Source: Nitrospinota bacterium
GTDB lineage: Bacteria; Nitrospinota; Nitrospinia; Nitrospinales; VA-1
Direction: 5' to 3'
Assembly: GCA_022567815.1 (NCBI GenBank)
Contig: JADFGI010000150.1
Span: 1 to 7,503 of the forward strand
Length of the DNA stretch: 7,503 nucleotides
How positions within the stretch are numbered: the stretch's first letter is position 1; every line of letters starts with the position of its first letter. The translations under genes and the position numbers were made by a program. This document shows positions 1 through 6,653 of the stretch, piece after piece. The notes below the pieces were generated by a model. It saw nothing but the letters and a program-made list of their open reading frames with translations, made no database searches and was not told the origin of the DNA.

Positions 1-1
1 C

Positions 2-586
2 AATGCCCTGATTCATCAACAGCAAAACCATCATCAGAAGGCTGTAAGAGGGTTCGAGCGGTTCCGCACGCAGTATCCCAACCGGCACGATTGCTGGCTA
101 GCCTTGATGGAATCCTTGACGGCCCTTAAAGATCGGGAACAATTGCAAAGACTGTACGCCGAATCTGAAAACATCGCCTGCAAACCGGACCGCGAGTGGT
201 TGAAAACCAGCGTGGCGGGCGCTATCGCCAGGATGGACCGGGAGTTGCGCCCTGAGTCGGAAACCATGGACTATTATTTGAAGAAAGATCCGGACAACTC
301 ACTCCTTATTTATGCCAGAGCTTCGGCGCTGGAGCGGGAAGGAGAAATAGAAAATGCCTATATCCTTTTTGAAAAATTAACTTCCCTACCTCTAACGTAC
401 CAGCACATTCAGGCGGGTGCGTGGTTTCGCCGAGCGCGGTTGTCCGGGGGGGATAATCAAGAACGCTTTGTCCGAAATTGTCTCGCGCTGGACCCTTCGC
501 ATCAGGGCGCAAGAAATTTGTTGGGCGAATTATTATGCGAACTAAAATTGGAATCGCAAAATCCTTTGGTTCCCCGTTCCACATGA
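2..586 (+). CDS. TPR-like helical-repeat protein, C-terminal part (5' end outside window)
   Basis: The reading frame is open from base 2 to a TGA at 584-586, giving 194 residues with no convincing start, so the gene begins upstream. The visible part is rich in paired amphipathic helices of tetratricopeptide type. One lies near residues 2-35 (Ala, Phe and a Pro-Asn turn, then a Trp-Leu-Ala helix). A second lies near 100-125, where the sequence reads LLIYARASALEREGEIENA followed by LFEKL. A third lies near 140-190, with a typical repeat junction LALDPSHQGARNLLGELL. TPR arrays mediate protein-protein contacts and have no catalytic activity of their own, so the function depends on the missing N-terminal part. 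No signal peptide or membrane segment is visible in this piece. It lies upstream of a glycosyltransferase on the same strand; such TPR proteins are common in surface-polysaccharide loci, but that link is inference. TTG 104 and ATG 107 are internal codons, not likely starts. Confidence 0.75.
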   Translation, partial: NALIHQQQNHHQKAVRGFERFRTQYPNRHDCWLALMESLTALKDREQLQRLYAESENIACKPDREWLKTSVAGAIARMDRELRPESETMDYYLKKDPDNSLLIYARASALEREGEIENAYILFEKLTSLPLTYQHIQAGAWFRRARLSGGDNQERFVRNCLALDPSHQGARNLLGELLCELKLESQNPLVPRST

Positions 587-663
587 ATGCAAACAAACAA
601 CCTTCTTTATTGGAGACAGTTCCTTGAAATTTAGTTCCCTGCAAAATAGGAAAGAGAATCTAA

Positions 664-765
664 ATCCCTCCTCACCTCAATCCTCTCCTCCATTGGAGGA
701 GAGGAGGAAACCCCTTCTCCCCTCTGGTGAGCACCCACAGGGTGACAGGCTGGAGATAAGGGGAT
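664..765. repeat. Structured palindromic intergenic-type repeat
   Basis: This ~100-bp stretch is purine/pyrimidine-skewed and heavily self-complementary. A perfect 11-bp stem pairs 681-691 (TCCTCTCCTCC) with 695-705 (GGAGGAGAGGA) across a 3-nt loop. A second small hairpin is CACCC-aca-GGGTG at 733-745. An imperfect long-range pairing joins CCCCTTCTCC at 711-720 to GGAGATAAGGGG at 752-763. The outer ends ATCCC (664-668) and GGGAT (761-765) are also inverted. This is the look of a small, non-autonomous dispersed repeat (REP- or MITE-like) of the C/T-rich type seen in many bacterial genomes. If translated from TTG 624 it gives a low-complexity Pro/Ser/Glu/Arg peptide unlike the glycosyltransferase that follows. 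The copy number in this genome cannot be seen from one window. Confidence 0.6.
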
Positions 766-788
766 ATAAAACCTATGCAAAGGTCTCC

Positions 789-1727
789 TTGAAGGCCAGC
801 GTCATCGTACCCAACTGGAACGGACTCCGTTTCATCGGCATGTGTCTGGATTCCCTTAAACGCTCCACCTTCGACGATTTTGAAGTCATCGTGGTGGACA
901 ATGGTTCCGTGGACGGTTCACTTGAATTGATGGAAGAAAAATATCCCTGGATACGCCTGATTAGGCTCCCGGAAAATATGGGGTTTGCTATTGCCTGCAA
1001 TCGAGGCATTCAGGCGGCGAAAGGCAAGTACATCTGCCTGCTGAACAACGACATCGAAGTCGAGCCCGATTGGCTGACGGAACTTTACGAAGGAATGGAG
1101 CGGCACCCGGAATGCGGGATGGGAACCACCAAAATGATGTTTCTGGATCAACGCGACGTGTTTTACAACACGGGAGACCTGTTCCACGCCTGGTCGTCAG
1201 GCGGCGGTCGCGGCCAGGGGGAAAAGGATGTCGGTCAATACGAGAGCGAGGATTACGTCTTTGGGGCCTGCGCGGGAGCGGGGATTTACCGCCGGGAACT
1301 GTTCGAAAGCGTTGGGGTTTTCGACGAAGACTTTTTCATCTTCGCGGAAGACGTCGATTTGAACATGCGCAGTCAATTGCAGGGATTCCAAACCGTGTAC
1401 CTGCCCAAGGCCAAGGTCTATCACATTGGAACCGCCACGGTGGGACTTTACAGCGACCGTTATGTATTCCTCTGCAAACGAAATGACGTGTTCGTGCTCA
1501 TTAAAAACCTGTCGCTGGGTCTGTATTGCAAATATTTTTTCACCACCCTCAAACACCAGTTGGAGGACATTAAATATTTTTCTTACCGGGGACAGGGAAT
1601 CGTCCTGTTGAAATCGAAAATTGACGCCTTGAAGATGCTGATTCCCATGCTGGTGCGCAGGTTCCGTATTCAATGTTCCAGGACCGTAGCGGATGCTGAT
1701 ATTGAAAAAAGTATTATCACCGAATAA
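789..1727 (+). CDS. Family 2 (GT-A) glycosyltransferase, rhamnosyltransferase-like
   Basis: Predicted 312-residue inverting GT-A glycosyltransferase of the COG1216/WbbL-like type. Such enzymes transfer a sugar from a nucleotide-sugar donor to a growing surface glycan at the cytoplasmic face of the membrane. Numbering from TTG 789, the protein opens with the β1 strand ASVIVPNWNG, then has VVDNGS with Asp37, the metal/nucleotide-binding NND motif at 86-88 inside LLNNDIEVEPDW, the ENMGFAIACNRG helix before it, the acceptor/catalytic EDVDL at 187-191, and the late YHIGTAT motif with His212. No transmembrane helix is obvious; the last ~90 residues are basic and aromatic, suggesting peripheral membrane contact. 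TTG 789 is preferred because AAGG sits five bases upstream and the family fold begins immediately. The frame remains open to TTG 624, which also has a GGAG upstream, but those 55 extra codons cross a palindromic repeat and resemble no GT domain. The donor and acceptor cannot be told from sequence. Confidence 0.88.
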   Translation: MKASVIVPNWNGLRFIGMCLDSLKRSTFDDFEVIVVDNGSVDGSLELMEEKYPWIRLIRLPENMGFAIACNRGIQAAKGKYICLLNNDIEVEPDWLTELYEGMERHPECGMGTTKMMFLDQRDVFYNTGDLFHAWSSGGGRGQGEKDVGQYESEDYVFGACAGAGIYRRELFESVGVFDEDFFIFAEDVDLNMRSQLQGFQTVYLPKAKVYHIGTATVGLYSDRYVFLCKRNDVFVLIKNLSLGLYCKYFFTTLKHQLEDIKYFSYRGQGIVLLKSKIDALKMLIPMLVRRFRIQCSRTVADADIEKSIITE

Positions 1728-1784
1728 CAGGGTGATCGGTGTGGATTGTGTTCCGGGTTCAATTATGATTAAATCCTACCAGCC

Positions 1785-1805
1785 CCGCTACGCGGACTCC
1801 TCCGC
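1785..1805 (+). promoter_or_regulatory. Two mutually exclusive hairpins ahead of the NHL gene start
   Basis: CCGC (1785-1788) can pair with GCGG (1792-1795) across a 3-nt loop. The same GCGGA (1792-1796) can instead pair with TCCGC (1801-1805) across four bases. The second hairpin ends two bases before ATG 1808. No Shine-Dalgarno sequence is visible before that ATG, so the structures occupy the place where the ribosome would bind. The stems are only 4-5 bp, so a regulatory role is tentative. Confidence 0.25.
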
Positions 1806-1807
1806 AG

Positions 1808-4800
1808 ATGGCGAATTTGCTCACGAGTCCCTGGGAACCTATGGATTATGGGGAAACTATTAATTCTTCAAAAACCCATCGCACGTCAATATTGGGTCCA
1901 GCCCCCAGGCTGGCCAGCGCTACGCCGGCCACAATCGATTTGACCTATCAAGCAATGGAAGAGGATAGCGCCGCTGAATTTAAAAGTGCCTTCCGCTCTC
2001 GTAGCGCAGGCGGCGAGGAACTGTCCCCACCCTCCGGTTTTTGCTTGTCACCTTCAGGAAACCTCATCCTTGCAGACGATTTTAATCATCGCATCCAGAT
2101 CTACGACGCCCATCATAACCTGATAAAAAGTTTTGGCTGTAAGGGAAAGAACCCCGGAGAGTTTCACTATCCCAGAGGGATCGCGATAGATTCCAAGGAA
2201 AACATCTACGTTGCGGACAGTTGGAACCATCGGGTGCAGAAATTCGACACGGCGGGAAACCATCTGTTGAGCATCGGGTCCTGCGGGGAGAGCAAAGGGC
2301 AACTCAACGAACCTTACGACGTTTTTATCGACCCTAAAGACGACATCCTCATTGTCGAACGATACAACCATCGAATTCAAATTTTCAGTCCGGAAGGAAA
2401 ATCGCGCGGCTGGATTGGAGGCCGGGGAACGGTGCTGGAAGAACAACTGGCCTGCATTTATGAAACTCCGAAGCATTTGTTCACCACCCCTGCTTTCGAG
2501 TTCCCGACCTCCATCGCCAGCGACAGCCACGGCAACTATTTTATATCCGACAGCGGCAACCACCGCATTGTAAAGTTCGATGCCCAATGGAATCTCCTTC
2601 GCACTTTCGGGGAACGGGGAAAAAACGCAGGGCAGTTTGAATACCCGCTTTGCGTTTCCGTAGGACTCAACGATCTTCTTTACGTCGCCGACCTGAACAA
2701 CGACCGCATTCAGGGTTTCACATCCACCGGGCAATACCTTTATGAACTGAAAGAAGCTGAAAGCTCCCTGCCCCTCAAAACACCAAGTCTTACTGCCATT
2801 GACGGCAATGGAACGTTGTATGTCGGCCTGACGTTTGACACACGGGTGACGACGTTCCAACTTCCACGGGAACCTCGCAAGGATGTGCCCAAAAACGGGG
2901 ACGATGATAATGCGCTGACCACCTGCCAGAAGGCGGTGCGCCGACTGCCCGAAGAAAACGCAGGGACGGATACCGAAAAAAATATTGGGGTGGACCTTCT
3001 GCTAAAACTCAGTCGTCAAGCTGTCAATACTGAGGATGTTCAGAACGAGTCTTTGCTTTTACAGGGACTCGATATTTTCTCCCACCATCTCAACGCTGTT
3101 CGCCAAACGGTGCTGGCGGCGCATGAAGAATGGGAAGTAGCCGCTGTCAACCATAACCATCTGTTATTTGCCGAACAAAAACAGGTGCTGGATCAACGCG
3201 ACGACCCCAGGGTATTCAATAAAAATCTTTTCCAGGCGGAAACTCTGGACAAAACCCTTTTCAGGAAATTGCGCCACCATTTTTATGAATACCGGAGAGC
3301 CGTGGAACAAGGGTCCGAATTTTTTGGCAACATCATCAACGCCCACCTGTCCGAGTCCAGCTTGCGGCTCTGCCTGGACTTCATCGAAAATCATCTTGCC
3401 CGTATAGGCGAACAAGTGATTCATTTGCTGGAAACCAGGGAACAAAATGAAAAAACCATGATGGAATCTTTTGCCGAAACACAGGGACAGGAAGGAAAAT
3501 GGGAGACTTTTCTCATCCGGTCCAATTCCAACGCAAGGATCATGGACGTCTTGCGGCAATTCCATTTCGAGATACGTAGTCTTCTGGCAAGTATCAAGGG
3601 CGCGGCGTTGAAATTTCCGCAACACATCGATATCGAAAAAACCTTAAAAAGACAATTCATCGAGCCTCAAGACTCAGAAAAATTTCTGAAAATTTTACTG
3701 GGTTTTCAGGACGAGAGCCTCCTTCACAAGTCGCTTGAAATTCTCCTCAAAGACCTTATCGACCTGTGGATGATCCGTTGGGGAACCCATGTGAACACCC
3801 TGCCGGTTGATTTAACCCTGGCGGATTTGCAACCCGTTTCCTTCAACGCAGAAAACCTGACATTGAAGGAAATGGCACAACCACTGCTGACCGAGGGTAT
3901 GCCTTTACGAAAGAAAGATGCCGGACTCGCCTGCGGTCACTTGCATTTTTCAGCAGACACCGTTTTACGTAATGGGGATGACTTCATAAAAAGTCTCTGG
4001 GCCCTTTGGGAAAACCAGCGGGTTTATGAAACCAAATACCTCGAAACGCACCAGCAACTTGAAACCCTGTCCCGGCAAAAACAAGAGTTGGAATTGAAAG
4101 CGATCCGGGTCAACCCACAGGACAAACAATCTCCCATCACCCTGCAAAACAATATTTCGGTGGTAAATTTTCAAGTCAGTGTCCTGCGGCGAATGGCATT
4201 GACCATGGAAATCAACGAGGCCAACAATCTCTTTCGCCTCGTCATCGGAACCGGCCTGTTAATTTGTTCGGAAAACAACAAGGACGATCCTGAAGCATCA
4301 CGATTGTTGAAGGCCCTGAATTCTTTTCAAGCGGACCTGGAAGAAACGATTAATCAGGCATTGCAGGAAAGGAAAACCCTTTCCTTTGAAAATTCGCGAT
4401 TAAACGGAATATTGAACACTGGTAACGAGAACAAAAACATCGAAGAGTTGAACCAGATACTTGAAGTCAAAGACCAATTGGCCACCCTCCTGCCCACGCA
4501 GGAAAAACTGGATGCTGTCTTGAACCGCAAGTTCAAGGTTCGCAATATGATGAATAAATTACTGGAGTTTGAAAAAACCTGTGAACCTGAAAACGCTTCC
4601 CGCCAAGTGAGTTTTCCAAATCTTTCTTGCAAATTCTCATTTGCAAACAGCGGCCCCATGACTCGCAACTTGCGTCAACCCTACGGCATCGCCAGAACTC
4701 CGCAGGGCGATGTTATCGTCACTGATTATGAAAATCACCAGGTGATCCGGTTTTCCAGCCAGGGCATTTACAAAAACCATTTCGGCGGCTTTGGCAACGC

Positions 4801-5476
4801 TCCCGGGTTTTTCAATTACCCTGTCAACGTGCAGGTGGACCGCCAGGGATTTATCTATGTGGCGGATGAAAAAAACACTCGCATACAAAAATTTACTGGC
4901 GAAGGAAAATTTCTTTTATCTTTCGGCGATCATGAAAGTGACGGCCAACGGTTAGGCCCCATATTTTCATTATCCATCGACCCTGAAAACCGGGTTTGGG
5001 TGGCCGACCCCTCGCATAACCGAATTCAAATTTATTCCCCAAAAGGAGAGCATATCCGTTCCCTGGAAGGCGGGGAAAACCCCGGCCAAGACCTTTGCGA
5101 ACCGGCCAGCATTGACTGCCTGGAAAACGGAGATTATCTGATTGGCGACAAGTCTCCCTATCTGCTCAAGCTTTTTGGCGCGGATGGAAAATTGATTCGC
5201 GGAATTAAAAAGGAAGGTCTGGGTTTCGGGGAGATTTATTTTATCGCCAGTCATCCCGATCACGGGGTCTTCGCCACGGATTACTGGAGCAACCGGATTC
5301 TCCACCTGAGTGCCCACTTGGACGTGATTTCCATTTTCAAACATCCCGGCCAACGGGCGGGACAATTCGGCAAAGTGGGTGGGCTGGCCATCTTGGACGA
5401 TCAATTGATCGTGGCGGATTTCGAAAACTTCCGCGTTCAGGTTCTTGAGTGTCCCTCACTCAAGAGTGGCTCTTGA
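1808..5476 (+). CDS. Giant NHL-repeat protein with two six-blade propellers flanking a helical core
   Basis: This 1222-residue protein has three parts. The first β-propeller carries six NHL blades, with core strands at 86-100, 133-147, 180-194, 244-258, 291-305 and 337-351 (pattern IYVAD.xNHRIQ.F). Residues ~356-954 are mainly charged helices, with heptad-like stretches near 739-766, 831-865 and 879-925; I recognise no known domain there. The second propeller has blades at 969, 1016, 1063, 1110, 1154 and 1200. Blade spacing is about 47 residues, with one larger insertion between blades 3 and 4. NHL propellers are binding platforms for proteins, RNA or peptides; some bacterial relatives are enzymes, but no active site is evident here. 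No signal peptide or membrane helix is visible, so a cytoplasmic location is inferred. ATG 1808 has no Shine-Dalgarno; in-frame ATG 1841 (residue 12) is an alternative start and would lose nothing from the propeller. It starts 80 bp after the glycosyltransferase and may be co-transcribed with it. Confidence 0.9.
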   Translation: MANLLTSPWEPMDYGETINSSKTHRTSILGPAPRLASATPATIDLTYQAMEEDSAAEFKSAFRSRSAGGEELSPPSGFCLSPSGNLILADDFNHRIQIYDAHHNLIKSFGCKGKNPGEFHYPRGIAIDSKENIYVADSWNHRVQKFDTAGNHLLSIGSCGESKGQLNEPYDVFIDPKDDILIVERYNHRIQIFSPEGKSRGWIGGRGTVLEEQLACIYETPKHLFTTPAFEFPTSIASDSHGNYFISDSGNHRIVKFDAQWNLLRTFGERGKNAGQFEYPLCVSVGLNDLLYVADLNNDRIQGFTSTGQYLYELKEAESSLPLKTPSLTAIDGNGTLYVGLTFDTRVTTFQLPREPRKDVPKNGDDDNALTTCQKAVRRLPEENAGTDTEKNIGVDLLLKLSRQAVNTEDVQNESLLLQGLDIFSHHLNAVRQTVLAAHEEWEVAAVNHNHLLFAEQKQVLDQRDDPRVFNKNLFQAETLDKTLFRKLRHHFYEYRRAVEQGSEFFGNIINAHLSESSLRLCLDFIENHLARIGEQVIHLLETREQNEKTMMESFAETQGQEGKWETFLIRSNSNARIMDVLRQFHFEIRSLLASIKGAALKFPQHIDIEKTLKRQFIEPQDSEKFLKILLGFQDESLLHKSLEILLKDLIDLWMIRWGTHVNTLPVDLTLADLQPVSFNAENLTLKEMAQPLLTEGMPLRKKDAGLACGHLHFSADTVLRNGDDFIKSLWALWENQRVYETKYLETHQQLETLSRQKQELELKAIRVNPQDKQSPITLQNNISVVNFQVSVLRRMALTMEINEANNLFRLVIGTGLLICSENNKDDPEASRLLKALNSFQADLEETINQALQERKTLSFENSRLNGILNTGNENKNIEELNQILEVKDQLATLLPTQEKLDAVLNRKFKVRNMMNKLLEFEKTCEPENASRQVSFPNLSCKFSFANSGPMTRNLRQPYGIARTPQGDVIVTDYENHQVIRFSSQGIYKNHFGGFGNAPGFFNYPVNVQVDRQGFIYVADEKNTRIQKFTGEGKFLLSFGDHESDGQRLGPIFSLSIDPENRVWVADPSHNRIQIYSPKGEHIRSLEGGENPGQDLCEPASIDCLENGDYLIGDKSPYLLKLFGADGKLIRGIKKEGLGFGEIYFIASHPDHGVFATDYWSNRILHLSAHLDVISIFKHPGQRAGQFGKVGGLAILDDQLIVADFENFRVQVLECPSLKSGS
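5443..5476. repeat. Overlapping inverted repeats at the convergent gene junction
   Basis: Arm TCTTGAGTG (5443-5451) pairs perfectly with CACTCAAGA (5457-5465) across a 5-nt loop. The second arm overlaps another perfect hairpin, TCAAGAG (5460-5466) with CTCTTGA (5470-5476) across TGG. Only one of the two can form at a time. The second palindrome is exactly the overlap of the two convergent genes: its right end is the plus-strand TGA and its left end, read on the other strand, is the minus-strand TGA. A run of six T follows only at about 5491-5496 on the plus strand, so this is not a textbook intrinsic terminator, though it may help stop or stabilise both transcripts. Confidence 0.5.
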
Positions 5477-6374
5477 TGGGATAAGGAGTATTTTTTCCCT
5501 GCCGGGTGTTGTTATCATCCACCGCCTGTAAAAAATCCCGCTCCGAAAAATCATCCGAGAAGATTTTGGCGTTGGCGTTGTCCAAAAAGTCCGGCTTGTA
5601 CATGGCCGCTAAATCGGGCATGGAAAATGGCATACCCGGCATGAAATTCCCGGCGGCTTTTTGAATATCAGCTTGTGACCGGGATCGCTCCTGATTCGTG
5701 GCAATCAACACCGTGGCGACCTGTTTCGGATCCTCAAAAAAATACAACCGGCGAAAAATAGAATCAAACGTAGTCCGGTCCCCCGGCTTGAGCAAATTGC
5801 TTTTTCCATAGAGATTGGAAGCGATCACCCCTTCCGGGGTCAGAATGTCCCGGATTTCCCGATAAAATTCCTTTGTCTTCAGGTGGTAGGGTACGGACCC
5901 GCTTTTAAAGGCATCCAGCAGGATCAGGTCGTAAGAAATTTTACCGAGTTGATTTTGAACAAATATCCTGGCATCCATCGCGTGTAATTTATAATTTTCC
6001 GTTTCGCGCAAATAGAAAAATTTTTCACAAAGCATGATGACTTTTGGGTCCACTTCGACCACATCGAGTTGCGCCTTGGGAAAGCGATTCTGCAGTAAAT
6101 TTGAAATAGACCCTCCCCCCAATCCCAACATCAAAATCCGTTTTGGAGAATGTTGGAACAAAAGGGATGCCAGCATCATTCTGGAATAAACCAATACGGG
6201 AAATTCCCGGGTCGCGGTATCCATCCGGCTTTGCAGAAAAAAATTGCCGCCACCTTTGAACCACATTTCCCTCTGGGTTCCATTTTGAATCACATAAATT
6301 TCATTGTACCGGCTACGGGCCTTGGCAAGAATTTCGAATGTGGCAGATGTTTTTTTGTCCTGAAACAGTTTCAT
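5460..6374 (-). CDS. Spermidine-synthase-like SAM-fold protein (catalytic motif not canonical)
   Basis: 304 residues from ATG 6374-6372, of the spermidine synthase/methyltransferase fold (SpeE-like superfamily). A short N-terminal β region with YNEIYV and QSRMDT (48-53) precedes the Rossmann domain. The glycine-rich nucleoside-binding loop is MLGLGGGS (82-89), the ribose-binding acidic strand VVEVDP ends at 110, MDAR lies at 133-136 and YDLILLDAF at 148-156. Known aminopropyltransferases carry a DSxDP-type active-site motif at that last place. Here it reads DAFKSGSVPYHL, the variant common in spermidine-synthase-like proteins of uncertain substrate, so true spermidine synthesis is doubtful. 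The C-terminal ~90 residues are polar and not recognisable. ATG 6374 is chosen because the family homology starts just after it and GGA lies five bases upstream. The frame is open to TTG 6515, but that codon falls within a likely promoter. It overlaps the NHL gene tail-to-tail by 17 bp and diverges from pckA. It is cytoplasmic, with no membrane segment. Confidence 0.85.
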   Translation of the reverse strand: MKLFQDKKTSATFEILAKARSRYNEIYVIQNGTQREMWFKGGGNFFLQSRMDTATREFPVLVYSRMMLASLLFQHSPKRILMLGLGGGSISNLLQNRFPKAQLDVVEVDPKVIMLCEKFFYLRETENYKLHAMDARIFVQNQLGKISYDLILLDAFKSGSVPYHLKTKEFYREIRDILTPEGVIASNLYGKSNLLKPGDRTTFDSIFRRLYFFEDPKQVATVLIATNQERSRSQADIQKAAGNFMPGMPFSMPDLAAMYKPDFLDNANAKIFSDDFSERDFLQAVDDNNTRQGKNTPYPIKSHS

Positions 6375-6516
6375 TACGATCCCGGGTTGGCAAGGCCCCG
6401 TCAATTGACAGAGCAATCCTTGGATTTTTACCCGAAGAATATGATTTTTGCTACGATTTTTTTCAAAAATGAAGGGAATATGGGACGGCAACCCAATTAT
6501 AACTTCCCCTCGCAAA

Positions 6517-6543
6517 ATTATATGTTAAGATTAATAATATCAA
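6517..6543 (-). promoter_or_regulatory. Candidate sigma-70-type promoter for the spermidine-synthase-like gene
   Basis: Read on the minus strand, a perfect TATAAT (plus-strand 6522-6517) is preceded by TTGATA (6543-6538), a 5/6 match to the -35 consensus, with a somewhat short 15-base spacer. Transcription would begin near 6510 and leave a leader of about 135 bases before ATG 6374. This placement argues against translation from the upstream in-frame TTG at 6515. The surrounding AT-richness raises the chance of a fortuitous match. Confidence 0.4.
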
Positions 6544-6574
6544 AAGGTTATTATATTTAAACTGCATCGCTTTT

Positions 6575-6597
6575 AAAAGGGAAAATTCCCCTTTTTT
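6575..6597 (+). terminator. Terminator-like hairpin in the pckA leader
   Basis: AAAAGGG (6575-6581) pairs with CCCTTTT (6589-6595); two further A-T pairs are possible inside with a one-base bulge. Six T run from 6592 to 6597. This looks like an intrinsic terminator reading rightward, yet no plus-strand gene ends anywhere near it; the previous one stops at 5476. It lies 56 bases before the pckA start, so it may act as a leader attenuator, or as a barrier between the divergent transcription units. The stem is AT-rich and moderately weak. Confidence 0.4.
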
Positions 6598-6640
6598 CAA
6601 TACGTTACGACCACGCCATTGCCTAGCATTGTTCAGGATA

Positions 6641-6646
6641 AGGAGG
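6641..6646 (+). promoter_or_regulatory. Strong ribosome binding site of pckA
   Basis: A perfect AGGAGG lies seven bases before ATG 6654. It fixes the start codon and is the only full-consensus Shine-Dalgarno sequence before a gene start in the window. Confidence 0.85.
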
Positions 6647-6653
6647 GAAATCC

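Larger units (their letters stand above)
6375..6653. other. Divergent intergenic region between the spermidine-synthase-like gene and pckA
   Basis: This 279-bp spacer separates two divergent genes. Its left half (6375-6515) would be the untranslated leader of the minus-strand gene. The minus frame stays open there, but the encoded peptide resembles no known domain. The middle (about 6515-6575) is strongly AT-rich and holds the candidate minus-strand promoter. A plus-strand TATATT at 6552-6557 could be a pckA -10 box, but I see no good -35 partner. The right part holds the terminator-like hairpin and the pckA ribosome binding site. Confidence 0.5.

Noticed and set aside
1070..1486. 138-codon plus-strand open frame within the glycosyltransferase
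   Set aside because: It is an Arg/Gly-rich out-of-frame translation of the GT2 gene, not an independent gene.
1197..1673. 158-codon minus-strand open frame opposite the glycosyltransferase
   Set aside because: It is antisense to conserved GT2 motifs, shows no family signal and has no ribosome site.
1716..1736. ATCACC...GGTGAT inverted repeat over the glycosyltransferase stop codon
   Set aside because: It has a six-base stem, a nine-base loop and no T-tract; too weak to call a terminator.
1746..1769. TTGTGT and TATGAT as a promoter for the NHL gene
   Set aside because: The spacer is only 12 bases, too short for a sigma-70 promoter, and no better -35 is present.
1765..1863. Small plus-strand ORF of 32 codons starting at ATG 1765 and overlapping the NHL start
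   Set aside because: It has no Shine-Dalgarno sequence and an unremarkable peptide; it is too weak to call a leader peptide, though it could be tested by ribosome profiling.
2054..2860. 268-codon minus-strand open frame inside the NHL gene
   Set aside because: It lies opposite clear NHL blades, and its translation is low in recognisable motifs; it is a shadow of the coding strand.
6150..6560. 136-codon plus-strand open frame opposite the spermidine-synthase-like gene
   Set aside because: It is antisense to the SAM-binding domain and its leader, with no motifs and no ribosome site.
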